Assembly: GCA_965208965.1 (NCBI GenBank)
Contig: OZ242384.1
Location: forward strand, 5,208,001 to 5,272,000
DNA: 64,000 bases
Direction of reading: 5' to 3'
DNA from: Bin5 sp965208965
Lineage (GTDB): Bacteria; Chloroflexota; Anaerolineae; Caldilineales; Caldilineaceae
The notes under the pieces were generated by a model. That model saw nothing but the letters and a program-made list of their open reading frames with translations, did not search any database and had not been told where the DNA came from. Shown here in pieces: positions 43,894 through 53,388 of the stretch. Numbering within the stretch: position 1 is the first letter of the stretch; each line of letters starts with the position of its first letter. The position numbers and the translations under genes are program-made.

Positions 43894-46800
43894 CAGCCAT
43901 GTCCCAGGCATCAGACTCGATCCGGGGCTTGAAGATCGAGGACATCTGCACCGGTCCGTTAAGCCAGTCGTGAACTGCTTCGCCCAAGTGAGAAAGAGGG
44001 CTCTGGCGCCTGGCGCAATCAGGCAGCGCGTCAAGAAAGAGCTCGCCGTAGCCGCGCTGCCACAGGCGGCTGTCCAGCAGAACGACGACCCCGCGATCGG
44101 CGGCGCTGCGGATCAGGCGGCCGAATCCCTGGCGCAGGCGCAGGACTGCCTCCGGCACGGCATAGTCGTGGAAGGCGTCTTCATACAGCCTGCTGCGGGC
44201 GGCGTAGAGCGGGTCGGTCGGCACGGCGAAGGGAAGGCGGACGATGATCAGGCAGACCAGCTGATCGCCTGGCAGGTCGATCCCCTCCCAATAGCTGCTG
44301 GTACCGAGCAGGACCGAAGCCGGATTGGCGCGAAAGTCGCGCAGGTTGCGGCGGCGACTGCCTTCGCCCTGCTGAATCACGGTCAGGCCGGCGGCAGCAA
44401 GGGGCGTGCGGATGGCGTCGGCGCTGGTGCGCAGGTGGCTGTGGCTGGTGAAGAGGACGAGCGTTCTGCCCTCTGCGGCCAGGGCAGCCTGCTGGATCGC
44501 TTGCTCCAGGGCCTGCTGGTAGTTGTGATGGTCCGGGGGCGGCATGTCGCTGGGCAGGTAGAGGAGCGCGTTACGTTTGTAGTCGAAGGGGCTGTCGATC
44601 ACGGCGCCGCTGGCGTCCCAGCAACCCAGGCGATCGCGAAGATAGTCGAAGTGATCGCCGGCCTGGAGGGTCGCGCCGGTCAGCACGACGGCGCGCTTCT
44701 TGCTGAACAGCTCTGAATCCAGCTTCCCGCTCACCTGTACCGGCGCGCTTCGCAGCATGACCGCATCGGCGCCGCGGCGCGTTCGAGGCGTACTGCCTGC
44801 GGAGGCGTTTGGGTTTGCCGGCAGCTCCAGCCAGGCTACGGACTCTTCCTGATGGTTGAGGGGACGCAGGATGACATCATCCGCAACTTGCAGGAGGTCG
44901 GCGAGGTCGGCCTGGCCGTAGTGCAGAGCCTGCAGAGCGTGCGCCGTTCCATCGCCGGCAGCGGAGGCGCTTCCGACCTCCTCCTGCCATTGCCACCACT
45001 GGGACGCGTCCAGCCGGTCTGCCAGCTCCGTCAGCCGGCCCAGCACCTGGCCGATCTTCCCGCTGATCCCGTCCCACTCGATTTCGATTTCACTCCATGC
45101 CGGCTGCGCCCTCATACGGCTGTCCAAGGCAACCTGCTGGGGGAAGCCGGAAGCAGCGCGGGCGCCGGCCCTGACCTCCGAGTGGCGCAGGACGAACTCG
45201 TGGAGCGCATCGGCAAATGGAGGGATGCCGGTGCGCAGGTCCTGGCTTTCGGCTGACAGGCGCCTGGCAACCTCTTGCAGATGGTCCTGCCCCAGGCGGG
45301 CGGCCAACTGTTCGACGGCGCCTTCCAATCTGTCCAGAAGGTAGACCAGCGCGCGCAGATCCATCTGGCGTGTAAACTGCTCGGTTGCCGCGCCTTCCAG
45401 GTGATGGGCCTCGTCAACGATCAGGCTGTCGTATTCGGGCAGGACCTGGCCGCCGGCGGCAATGTCGGCAAGCAGGAGCGCGTGATTGACGACCAGCAGG
45501 TGGGCCGAACTTGCCTGGCGGTGCGCTTCCAGGTAGAAGTCGCGGTAACGGCCGCCGAGAAAGTCATGGCGGCCGGAAGGACGTGCGAAGGCGCACCGTT
45601 CCAGGCTGCATTCGTCTGCATGGGAGGCGACGTGCGGCATCAGGGCCTGCTCTCGCCGGTCGTGGATGGGAAGCTCGCTCAGGTCACCGCTTTGGGTGTG
45701 CGGCAGCCAGACCAGCAGCTTGGCCAGAAAGCGCAGCTCCAGGGGAGGCAGGGAGCCGGCAAAGAGGCCCCTGCCGCCGCGCGGCGCGTTCAACCAGGCG
45801 GCCAGCCTGCGCGTACACAGGTAGCGGGAACGACCTTTCAAGGCCATTGCCCGAACTTCGCGGCGGCCGCTTCCGTTCATTTCAAGGTCCAGCGCCGCCA
45901 GGGCCCGGGTCACACGGGGCAGCTCCTTTTCCAGCAGCTGGTCCTGCAACGGCAGCGTATGCGTGGCGATAACGACACGGCTCTGATTGCTTACAGCCCA
46001 GGCTGCGGCCGGCAGGAGATAGGCCAGGCTCTTGCCCGTGCCGGTGCCCGCTTCGATGATCCTGTGATCGCCCCGGTTTAGCGCGTCCAGGGTCTGAAGC
46101 GACATTTGCAGCTGGCCGTCGCGCCGCTCGAACTCTGCACCCGAATCGGCATCAAACTCCGTCGCGAGCGGCCCGCCGTCTGAAAAGGCCTCGACCAGGA
46201 ACCGGTCTGCAATCTCCCGGGGTGACGGGTCGGGCGTGAGTGGGGACAAGGGGGGGCCGCTTCTGCGGACCTGTCCGGCTATTCCAGCAGATTTTTCTTC
46301 GACATCCGTATGCCTGCGGCTGCGCAACTCGTCTTCAAACAGGAATAGAGGTCCCCAGTCGCTGCCGCGACCGGCTGCGCTCAGTGCCTCGAGGACGGCG
46401 TCCGGCAATGCTTTGACCTGCTCCAAGAGGCGGAGAAGAAGCTCGGCGGTCGCCTCGGCATCATGGCTCGCCCGGTGGGCCGACGTCAGTGGGATCTCCA
46501 GTGCGCGGCACAGTTCTCCCAGACTGTAACTGTCCTGACCGGGGAGCAGGATGGTCGCCAGCTCGTAGGTGTCGAGGACGGGCGCGTTCAACTTCAGGCC
46601 GGCTGCCCGCAGAAACGAAAGGTCGAACCCGGCGCTGTGGGCGACGACGGCTTGCGCACCGTTGCCGAGGAAGTCCTTGATTTCCGGTAGTAGTTCGTCG
46701 ATGGAGGGCGCGTCTGCCACGTCGGCGGGACGGATACCGGTAATCTGTTGAATGCGGACGGGGAGCGGGCGGCCGGGGTTGATGCAGGAAGAGTAGTATT

Positions 46801-46912
46801 CGCGCGGGCCGCCGCTCTGAAAGCGCACGGCGCCGAACTCGATTATGGCATCCCGCTTTGGGTTCAGTCCCGTTGTCTCCAGATCGAAGGCGACGAAGGT
46901 TCGCGGAAGCAT
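43883..46912 (-). CDS. DinG-like helicase with N-terminal DnaQ-type 3'-5' exonuclease
   Basis: This 1009-residue protein joins an N-terminal exonuclease (FDLETTGL, DxE at residues 10-12, and HRASHDAEAT) to a superfamily 2 DinG/XPD-like helicase with Walker A EAGTGTGKS (287-295) and Walker B VDEAHH (499-504). C-terminal helicase motifs include SSYWEGIDLPG and RQGFGRLIRS. Iron-sulfur cluster ligands would be C366, C435 and C440, but the fourth position is D458 (RYRDFYLEAH where RCFY is usual). The gene follows no other on its strand and is overlapped by the next glycosyltransferase gene. It probably acts in repair, unwinding DNA with 5'-3' polarity; single-strand trimming by the exonuclease part is expected. 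Confidence 0.9.
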   Translation of the reverse strand: MLPRTFVAFDLETTGLNPKRDAIIEFGAVRFQSGGPREYYSSCINPGRPLPVRIQQITGIRPADVADAPSIDELLPEIKDFLGNGAQAVVAHSAGFDLSFLRAAGLKLNAPVLDTYELATILLPGQDSYSLGELCRALEIPLTSAHRASHDAEATAELLLRLLEQVKALPDAVLEALSAAGRGSDWGPLFLFEDELRSRRHTDVEEKSAGIAGQVRRSGPPLSPLTPDPSPREIADRFLVEAFSDGGPLATEFDADSGAEFERRDGQLQMSLQTLDALNRGDHRIIEAGTGTGKSLAYLLPAAAWAVSNQSRVVIATHTLPLQDQLLEKELPRVTRALAALDLEMNGSGRREVRAMALKGRSRYLCTRRLAAWLNAPRGGRGLFAGSLPPLELRFLAKLLVWLPHTQSGDLSELPIHDRREQALMPHVASHADECSLERCAFARPSGRHDFLGGRYRDFYLEAHRQASSAHLLVVNHALLLADIAAGGQVLPEYDSLIVDEAHHLEGAATEQFTRQMDLRALVYLLDRLEGAVEQLAARLGQDHLQEVARRLSAESQDLRTGIPPFADALHEFVLRHSEVRAGARAASGFPQQVALDSRMRAQPAWSEIEIEWDGISGKIGQVLGRLTELADRLDASQWWQWQEEVGSASAAGDGTAHALQALHYGQADLADLLQVADDVILRPLNHQEESVAWLELPANPNASAGSTPRTRRGADAVMLRSAPVQVSGKLDSELFSKKRAVVLTGATLQAGDHFDYLRDRLGCWDASGAVIDSPFDYKRNALLYLPSDMPPPDHHNYQQALEQAIQQAALAAEGRTLVLFTSHSHLRTSADAIRTPLAAAGLTVIQQGEGSRRRNLRDFRANPASVLLGTSSYWEGIDLPGDQLVCLIIVRLPFAVPTDPLYAARSRLYEDAFHDYAVPEAVLRLRQGFGRLIRSAADRGVVVLLDSRLWQRGYGELFLDALPDCARRQSPLSHLGEAVHDWLNGPVQMSSIFKPRIESDAWDMADEW

Positions 46913-46966
46913 GCCTAGGCGGCCCTGGTTTGGCGGGTGGACGGGGGCACGGTCACCGGCTTCCGG

Positions 46967-47599
46967 TTACTCATTACTTTCGACACCACCGAAAGAGATG
47001 GCCGCGGCGGTTTTGGTCACGCTGCCGGTATAGAGCCAGGAGACCTGCCGCAGCGTAAGGGCCTGGTCGAACTCGGTAAGCGCGGAAATGCAGTCGGCAG
47101 GGACAACGACGGAGTACCAGCGCAGGCCGGCGGAGGCGGCCGTGTGCAGGACGCAGATGCTGGAGACGGTGCCGACAATTACGAGGTTGCGCACTTTCCA
47201 GACATTGGCGAGGAAGTGCTCCAGCCAGGTGCCGTAGAAGCCGTCATAGCGGCTCTTCCGGCAGACCAGATCGTCCGGTTGCGGCGCCAGCTCCTCTACG
47301 ATCTGCCAACCCCAGCTGTCTGTCTCGCAGTGGCGCGGCCAGATCTCCCACTCGGGGTCTCCGGCGAAGTGGCTGTCCTGAGTGTAGGCGATGCGCACGC
47401 CGGCGCGGCGGGCGCGCGCCAGCAGGTCTTGCAGATTGTCGAGCGTGGCGGCGGCGTCCTGTACGACGAGGGCGCCGCCATCCTTTACGAAGTCGTTCTG
47501 CATGTCGACGACGATCACGGCGCTGTTCTGCGCGGGCAGTTCGACGCTGGGCTGCCACGGGATTTCGGGAACTTCCACGGTTTCACCCGGGATGGGCAT
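46967..47599 (-). CDS. Isochorismatase-like cysteine hydrolase
   Basis: This 210-residue member of the cysteine hydrolase family includes isochorismatases, nicotinamidases and N-carbamoylsarcosine amidases. The catalytic Asp is in VVDMQNDFV, the Lys in CRKSRYDGFYGTWL and the nucleophilic Cys in GTVSSICVLHTAAS. The C terminus is slightly longer than the core. It lies 78 bp from the PhyH gene on the same strand and probably belongs to the accessory metabolic cluster. The substrate cannot be read from the sequence: an amide or N-carbamoyl compound is likely, isochorismate is not. Confidence 0.9.
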   Translation of the reverse strand: MPIPGETVEVPEIPWQPSVELPAQNSAVIVVDMQNDFVKDGGALVVQDAAATLDNLQDLLARARRAGVRIAYTQDSHFAGDPEWEIWPRHCETDSWGWQIVEELAPQPDDLVCRKSRYDGFYGTWLEHFLANVWKVRNLVIVGTVSSICVLHTAASAGLRWYSVVVPADCISALTEFDQALTLRQVSWLYTGSVTKTAAAISFGGVESNE

Positions 47600-47677
47600 C
47601 AGGCCCTCCTTTCCGCAGCCGGTGAAATGCGAGCCGTGCAGGAGCCGGCAGGGTCGCGCGAAGCACCATCTGCAACG

Positions 47678-48520
47678 CTACGTCAGTTCCCAGCGGCTGG
47701 GATTGATACCCGGCGCCTCGCTGGCCATGTTGGGCGGCTTGTTGCCGCCGCCGTAGTCCCAACTGCGGACGTTGCGGTCAATGAAAAACTGCTTGACATC
47801 AGGCGGCAGTTTCGCCAGTTCGTCCGCCGGCCACTGATCCACCTCCTCTTCGACCGGTCCTGCCCAGGCAGGACGGTACGCGATCGCCAGCAGTTCACGA
47901 GCGTAGTCCCCCACGTTGGGAAAGTTGCCATGGAAGACTTTGTGGTTGATCAGCACGGCAGAGCCGGCCGGGGCGGTTACCATGACCTCCTCCGGGTGGG
48001 ACTCGTAGCGAACGTAGGGGTTGCCATGCGCGTGCATGACGAGATGGGAGCGAGGAATCACGCGAAAGGGAGAGACCTTCTCCGTCAACTCCTGGAGGTA
48101 GTAGAGTACGCGAACCATGCAGGGGCAGCTGCCCTCGTAGCCGAAGATCTTCGATCCATAGGGCTGGCCGTCGGTGTGGAGGCTGATGCCCGGATGACCC
48201 GGTTCGGAGCGGGCGTAGGCGTAGGACATGAACACAATGTCGTCGCCAAACAGGCGCTCCAGAAACTGGATCGTGGGAGTGTGCGCGATCAGTTCAGTTA
48301 TGGGGCCGCCGGTGAACTGCGCCTTGGGGCGGACCTGCTGCTTATCGCTGTAGTCCACTGCGAAAGTGTTGAGCTTCGTCGTTTCGGCCCGCAGTGTTTC
48401 CAGATGTTCGGGCGAGAGAAGATCGGGAAGGACGGTATAACCCTCTACTTCAAGCTGGTAAATATGCTGGCCGTAACTCAGTTTGGACCAGTCACGGTCG
48501 TCGACTTTCACTTTTCCCAT
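47678..48520 (-). CDS. Phytanoyl-CoA dioxygenase (PhyH) family protein
   Basis: This 280-residue Fe(II)/2-oxoglutarate-dependent oxygenase has the HxD pair in GISLHTDGQPYG and a distal His in INHKVFHGNFPN, the three metal ligands, plus a RELLAIAYRPAW segment with the 2-oxoglutarate-binding Arg. GGGAGG stands exactly six bases before the ATG at 48520, whereas the ATG at 48526 touches it, so the later start is preferred. It opens a minus-strand pair with the isochorismatase-like gene. PhyH proteins hydroxylate diverse small molecules, and sponge-associated lineages carry many copies. The substrate is unknown. Confidence 0.9.
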   Translation of the reverse strand: MGKVKVDDRDWSKLSYGQHIYQLEVEGYTVLPDLLSPEHLETLRAETTKLNTFAVDYSDKQQVRPKAQFTGGPITELIAHTPTIQFLERLFGDDIVFMSYAYARSEPGHPGISLHTDGQPYGSKIFGYEGSCPCMVRVLYYLQELTEKVSPFRVIPRSHLVMHAHGNPYVRYESHPEEVMVTAPAGSAVLINHKVFHGNFPNVGDYARELLAIAYRPAWAGPVEEEVDQWPADELAKLPPDVKQFFIDRNVRSWDYGGGNKPPNMASEAPGINPSRWELT

Positions 48521-48592
48521 GGTCATCCTCCCTAATTGGTTGAGCCATTCATTCCGGGGCCGCGTAGCTATACCCCAGTTTTGTCGCAGGTT

Positions 48593-49624
48593 TCAACGGT
48601 GAAAGATGTAGAGAGAACGGTTTTCCAGCGGCAGGCTGATACGTCTTTCCTGCCGGTGGCTCTCGGCAAGCGCAAGGCAGACCTCAGTCAGATGATGGGC
48701 GACTTCGACCGAACCAAGCGTTGGACGGTTCTCTTCATGCGCCAGGACCAGGTCTTCCAGACAGTACTGGGTCGCGCTGTGGTCGGGTACCAGCTCGACG
48801 GGTACGTTGGCGGCAATGCGCGTCTTGCCAACTTCGTTTTTGCGAAGCTGCAGGTCATTGCCGTTGTCGAATATGCGGACGCTTCCGCCATCGCCCATGA
48901 CCTCAAACTCCCAGTTGCCGGCCGGGACGCTGGCGGCCTCGACGCCATTGGCAAAGGTAAGCTGGAAGATGCCATACGGGTCATCATCCAGACGGTTGTC
49001 AGGAATGCGATGATCGATAGTATTGAGTTCGCCCCAGATGCTTTCGACTTTGGGATCGTCGAGCAGGAAGCTCAGCGTGTCAATGGAGTGGATGTGGCCG
49101 TGGAGCAGGTTGGTGCTGGCGTAGTGGACCGCGGCTTTCGGTTCGCCGATCTCGCCCTGGCGGATCAGGTCGCGAGCCTGGTGATAGCGCAGGTTGAAGC
49201 GGCGCAGGACGCCGGAGTTGAAGAGGGAGCCGTTTGCCTGGACCGCTTTGAGGATCGCATCGGCCTCGTCCATCGAACAGGCAATCGCCTTTTCGCAGAA
49301 GATCAGCTTGACGCCTTCCTCTGCAGACCGGGTCGCCATCTCGGCGTGCAGATGGCCGCGCGTGCAGACGGCAACCATGTCGGGGTCCTCCTGGCGAATC
49401 ATCTCGACATAGTCTTCGTAGAGTGCGTCGACGCCCCAACGCTCTGAGAATGCCGCCCTCTTGTCGGCATCAATGTCGGCTCCGGTGACTACCTGCAGAC
49501 GATCACTGGCCTTGCAGGATGCCGCGACGGAGTAGGGCGGGCTCCTGTCGGGGAATTCGTCGTCGATTGTGCTGCCCATGCGTCCGAGGCCAATGATTGC
49601 AACGCGATAGGTCTTGTCAGTCAT
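48593..49624 (-). CDS. Gfo/Idh/MocA family oxidoreductase
   Basis: This 343-residue NAD(P)-dependent oxidoreductase begins YRVAIIGLGRMGSTIDDEFP with the Rossmann loop GLGRMG. The position of the usual EKP reads CEKAIACS, so the Pro is replaced by Ala. RRFNLRYHQARDLIRQGEIG and the YASTNLLHGHIHSIDTLSFL segment (metal- or substrate-binding His) follow the family. It is related to, but clearly diverged from, the three tandem paralogues that follow upstream. GGAGA lies 8 nt before the ATG. Sugar or cyclitol oxidation is likely. Confidence 0.9.
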   Translation of the reverse strand: MTDKTYRVAIIGLGRMGSTIDDEFPDRSPPYSVAASCKASDRLQVVTGADIDADKRAAFSERWGVDALYEDYVEMIRQEDPDMVAVCTRGHLHAEMATRSAEEGVKLIFCEKAIACSMDEADAILKAVQANGSLFNSGVLRRFNLRYHQARDLIRQGEIGEPKAAVHYASTNLLHGHIHSIDTLSFLLDDPKVESIWGELNTIDHRIPDNRLDDDPYGIFQLTFANGVEAASVPAGNWEFEVMGDGGSVRIFDNGNDLQLRKNEVGKTRIAANVPVELVPDHSATQYCLEDLVLAHEENRPTLGSVEVAHHLTEVCLALAESHRQERRISLPLENRSLYIFHR

Positions 49625-49679
49625 GTTTGTATCTCCATCAAGATGTGGGCAGCAGCGCGGGCGGGAAAGGGTAAGGGAT

Positions 49680-50795
49680 TCAGGGCCAGCGGCCCTTCAG
49701 TCTGCGAATACGGGCAGGCACGGCGTCCTGGGCGATCTCTGACGAGAGAAGGCGCAGGGAGCGGTCGGGCAGCGGCAGGTCTATGCGCAGGCCACCCCGG
49801 CGATGTGACTCGCGCATTGCAATCGCGATCTCAAGCGCCTTGCGTCCATCCTCATCAGAGCAGCGGGGCGGCGCGCCGCTGTCGATGCATTGAACCAGGT
49901 CTTCGATGACGGCGGGGCCCATGGCGGGGATGTTTGTCGGCAGTGGGAACGGCGCACGCGCCGGCAGGTTCCGGCCGCGCGGCCCGCCAGGGACCCAGCG
50001 ATAGCACTGCGTTTCCATGCCCTGAGCGAGAGAACGAACGCGACCTTCCGTGCCGATCAGGTCGAACTCCCACGGCGCGGCGCCGGTGGGCGTGCCGCGC
50101 AGGAAGCCGCGTACGCCGTTGTCGAACGCCATGTAGCCGTTGCCCATCAGGTCTTCGTCGGCGGCCGCCTTCTCGTCGGACTCCATCTCGCCGAAGACCC
50201 ATTCCACGTCACCGCCAGCCAGGTAGCGCATGGTGTCGATGGCGTGGCTGCCGTTGGAGGAAAGGTTGCACTGTGTGTAGGCTGTTATCTGCAACAGCTC
50301 GCCCAGGTCCCCCTCTTCGACCATGCGACGCGCCTCGGTGAAGAAGACGTTGTAACGGCGGGAGCAGTTGACGGCGATGGCTACACCCTTGCTGGCGGCA
50401 AGCTCGATCACTTCATCGGCTTCGGCAAGGCTGAGCGTGAAGGGCTTCTCGGCCCAGATCGCCTTGACGCCGGCGTTGATGGCATCGATCATGATGGCGG
50501 CGCGGAGGCGCGCAGTTGTGCACATGCTTACGAAATCGGGCCGCTCCGCCTCCAACATTTCGCGGTAGTCGGCATAGATCTGGCTGTCATTCAGGCCCCA
50601 GCGTTCGGCGAAGATTGCGCCCTGCTCTGTGTGAGGGTCGGCGCCGGCGACCAGCTCCGTATGGGGCGAGGCCACGTAGGTGGGGGCGTGGCAGTAGGGC
50701 ATAAAGAACTGTCCGCCCTGTTTTATTTCATCGTCGAAAGTGCTGCCCATGCGCCCAAGACCGATTACGGCTGCGCGATAGGTGCTTTCTGACAT
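49680..50795 (-). CDS. Gfo/Idh/MocA oxidoreductase, tandem paralogue 1
   Basis: This 371-residue protein opens YRAAVIGLGRMGSTFDDEIK with the NAD(P)-binding GLGRMG and has the family AEKPFTLSLAEADEVIEL motif with the catalytic-region Lys. VNCSRRYNVFFTEARRM, NGSHAIDTMRYLAGGDVEWV and APWEFDLIGTEGRVRSL mark the substrate domain. It is close to the two genes upstream on the same strand (roughly four fifths identical to the next one by eye). GGGAGCAATAACC precedes the ATG. It is the last of the tandem array in transcription order. Confidence 0.92.
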   Translation of the reverse strand: MSESTYRAAVIGLGRMGSTFDDEIKQGGQFFMPYCHAPTYVASPHTELVAGADPHTEQGAIFAERWGLNDSQIYADYREMLEAERPDFVSMCTTARLRAAIMIDAINAGVKAIWAEKPFTLSLAEADEVIELAASKGVAIAVNCSRRYNVFFTEARRMVEEGDLGELLQITAYTQCNLSSNGSHAIDTMRYLAGGDVEWVFGEMESDEKAAADEDLMGNGYMAFDNGVRGFLRGTPTGAAPWEFDLIGTEGRVRSLAQGMETQCYRWVPGGPRGRNLPARAPFPLPTNIPAMGPAVIEDLVQCIDSGAPPRCSDEDGRKALEIAIAMRESHRRGGLRIDLPLPDRSLRLLSSEIAQDAVPARIRRLKGRWP

Positions 50796-50846
50796 GGTTA
50801 TTGCTCCCTAAGGGTGCAGTCTGCGCTGTTCTACTCTCAACTGTTC

Positions 50847-51968
50847 CTAGCCGGCGCCTTGCTTCTGTTGCATTCTACGGACGCGGGCGGGCAGGGCGTC
50901 TTCGCGAATTTCCACCGACAGAATGCGCAATGAGCGATCGGCCAACGGCAGGTCAACGCGACGCCCGCCCCGGCGGTGCGACTCGCGTAACGCGATTGCG
51001 ATCTCCAGTGCCTTGCGGCCATCTTCGCCGGAGCAGCGGGGCTGCCTGCCGGTTTCGATGCAGTCCACGAGATCTTCGATTACGGACAGCCCCGAGCTCG
51101 GTATCTGTGTAGGCAGTGGGAAAGGCGCCCTGGCCGGAAGGCCCTGATCCCGCAGACCGCCAGGCACCCAGCGGTAGTACTGCGCTTCCATTCCCTGCGC
51201 CAGAGTACGAACGCGGCCTTCAGTGCCGATGAGGTCGAACTCCCATGGCGCGGCGCCCGTTGGCGTGCCGCGCAGGAAACCACGCGCGCCATTGTCAAAC
51301 GCCATGTAGCCGTTTCCCATCAGGTCCTCTTCGCCTGCAGCTTTTTCGTCCGACTCCATTTCACCGAAGACCCATTCAACGTCTCCTGCGGCCAGGTAGC
51401 GCATAGCATCGATTGAATGGCTGCCGTTGTGGGAGAGGTTGCACTGCGCGTAGGCGGTTATTTGCAGGATCTCACCGAGTTCGCCCTCATCGACCATGCG
51501 GCGGGCCTGGTTGAAGAAGACATTGTAGCGGCGGGAACAGTTGACTGCGATGGCGACGCCGTTGCGGTTGCCGAGTTCGATGACTTCATCCGCTTCGGCC
51601 AGACTGAGGGTAAAGGGCTTCTCCGCCCAGATCGCCTTGACCCCGGCGTTGATCGCGTCGATCATGATTTTGGCGCGGAGTCGTGCGGTCGTACAGATAC
51701 TGACGAATTCGGGTCTTTCGGCCTCGAGCATCTCGCGGTAGTCGGCGTATATCTGCCCTCTTTCCAGGCCCCAGCGATCGGCGAAAATCTCGCCCTGCTC
51801 CGCGTGCGGGTCGGCCCCGGCGATCAGATCGGTACGTGGCGAGGCCGTGTAGGTTGGCGCATGACAGTAGGGCATGAAGAACTGGCCCCCCTGCTCAATC
51901 TCGTCGTCGAATGTGCTGCCCATACGCCCCAAGCCGATCACTGCGGCGCGAAATGTGCTCTCGGACAT
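50847..51968 (-). CDS. Gfo/Idh/MocA oxidoreductase, tandem paralogue 2
   Basis: This 373-residue protein is almost the same as its downstream neighbour over its whole length: FRAAVIGLGRMGSTFDDEIE, AEKPFTLSLAEADEVIELGN, CNLSHNGSHSIDAMRYLAAG and EFDLIGTEGRVRTLAQGME. An upstream in-frame ATG would add eight residues, but GGGAG lies about 9 nt before the ATG at 51968, so that start is used. The 51-bp gap to paralogue 1 also matches the gap pattern elsewhere in the array. The array probably arose by gene duplication. Specificities may differ, since the paralogues diverge chiefly near residues 40-75 and in the C-terminal quarter. Confidence 0.92.
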   Translation of the reverse strand: MSESTFRAAVIGLGRMGSTFDDEIEQGGQFFMPYCHAPTYTASPRTDLIAGADPHAEQGEIFADRWGLERGQIYADYREMLEAERPEFVSICTTARLRAKIMIDAINAGVKAIWAEKPFTLSLAEADEVIELGNRNGVAIAVNCSRRYNVFFNQARRMVDEGELGEILQITAYAQCNLSHNGSHSIDAMRYLAAGDVEWVFGEMESDEKAAGEEDLMGNGYMAFDNGARGFLRGTPTGAAPWEFDLIGTEGRVRTLAQGMEAQYYRWVPGGLRDQGLPARAPFPLPTQIPSSGLSVIEDLVDCIETGRQPRCSGEDGRKALEIAIALRESHRRGGRRVDLPLADRSLRILSVEIREDALPARVRRMQQKQGAG

Positions 51969-52009
51969 CAAAGTTTCTCCCGGTAGGTTCAACTCGTGCG
52001 TGTTGCTCT

Positions 52010-53119
52010 CTAGGCGACCACGGGCTCTTGTTGCAGCCGGCGAACACGTGCGGGCACAGCGTCCCCGCCGATTTCGACGGACAGAATACGCAAGGAACGG
52101 TCGGCGACGGGCAGGTCGACGCGGCGGCCGCCCTGCCGGTGCGACTCGCGCATGGCGATCGCGATCTCAAGGGCTTTGCGACCGTCTTCAGCCGAACAGC
52201 GCGGGTCCGATCCGGTCTCAATGGCGTTGACAAGGTCGGAAATCACCGACAGTCCGGTCCCTTGGATGTTCAAGGGCAGTGGGAAGGGCGCTCTTGCCGG
52301 CAAGCCCTCATCTCGCAGGCCGCCGGGAACCCAGCGATAGTACTGTGTGTCGGCGCCGTTGGACAGTGACCGGACGCGTCCTTCCGTGCCTATGAGGTCG
52401 AACTCCCAGGGCGCAATGCCGGTGGGCATGGCACGGATGTAACCGCGAACTCCGTTGTCAAAGGCCAGATAGCCATTACCCTGCAGGTCTTCCTCGCCGG
52501 CTGCCTCTTCGTCCGACGCCATTTCGCCGAATACCCATTCCACATCGCCGTCAACGAGATAACGCATCGTGTCGATGGCGTGGCTGCCGTTGTGAGAGAT
52601 ATAACACTCCGTGTAGGCGGTAATCTGCAGGATCTCGCCCAGTTCACCCGACTGCGCCATGCGGCGCGCCTCGGTCAGGAATGGACTGTGACGGCGAGAG
52701 CAGTTGACGGCGATGACAACGCCGTTGCGGGTGCTGAGCTCGATGATGGCGTCGGCTTCGGCGAGGCTGAGCGTCAGCGGTTTTTCGGCCCAGATCGCCT
52801 TGACGCCGGCGTGGATAGCATCCTCGATGATAGCGGCCCGGTAACGGGCGGTCGTGCAGATGCTGACGATATCCGGGCGCTCAGCAGCCAGCATGTCGCG
52901 GTAGTCGCCGTAGATATGCTCTTTGTCCAGGCCCCAGCGATCGGCGAAAATGGCGCCTTGTTCGGCATGGAGGTCGGCGCCGGCAACGAGCTCGGTGAAA
53001 GGAGAAGCCACGTAGCTGGGCGCGTGGCAATAGGGAAGAAAGATGGCGCCGCCGCTTGAGATTTCATCGTCGAATGTACTGCCCATACGGCCCAGACCGA
53101 TAACCGCTGCTCTGTACAT
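52010..53119 (-). CDS. Gfo/Idh/MocA oxidoreductase, tandem paralogue 3
   Basis: This 369-residue protein opens MYRAAVIGLGRMGSTFDDEIS and has AEKPLTLSLAEADAIIELST, NCSRRHSPFLTEARRMAQSG and YISHNGSHAIDTMRYLVDGD. It is the first gene of the array in transcription order and the most divergent of the three. GGGGGAATCTC precedes the ATG. It is divergent from another Gfo/Idh gene at 53389, with a 269-bp control region between. Oxidation or epimerisation of the same class of sugar-like substrates is expected. Confidence 0.92.
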   Translation of the reverse strand: MYRAAVIGLGRMGSTFDDEISSGGAIFLPYCHAPSYVASPFTELVAGADLHAEQGAIFADRWGLDKEHIYGDYRDMLAAERPDIVSICTTARYRAAIIEDAIHAGVKAIWAEKPLTLSLAEADAIIELSTRNGVVIAVNCSRRHSPFLTEARRMAQSGELGEILQITAYTECYISHNGSHAIDTMRYLVDGDVEWVFGEMASDEEAAGEEDLQGNGYLAFDNGVRGYIRAMPTGIAPWEFDLIGTEGRVRSLSNGADTQYYRWVPGGLRDEGLPARAPFPLPLNIQGTGLSVISDLVNAIETGSDPRCSAEDGRKALEIAIAMRESHRQGGRRVDLPVADRSLRILSVEIGGDAVPARVRRLQQEPVVA

Positions 53120-53183
53120 GAGATTCCCCCTGGGACGTTACGGATTTCGAACGATGGATGCGAAGGCTGCAGTTCGCGGCGGG

Positions 53184-53213
53184 TTGACATGCTGCTTTAC
53201 GATATGCTAACGT
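53184..53213 (+). promoter_or_regulatory. Weak candidate promoter in divergent Gfo/Idh control region
   Basis: A perfect TTGACA (53184-53189) is followed 18 nt later by TAACGT (53208-53213), only partly like TATAAT. It points at the gene starting at 53389. The 269-bp gap has no gene on either strand. Confidence 0.25.
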
Positions 53214-53388
53214 ATTCTTCCAATTTACGCTACCGCGTATGATACCGTCGCCCTTTTCAGAACAGAACTGAATTCGCTTCTTTCTTTGGCTGAAGCTGAC
53301 CGCGCCTACGCCCGGGAACCAGACGAAAGAGTCAGCGGCGGAACCGTAAACGAGCCAGTCAATCACACACTCGTGGAGGCCAGAACAG

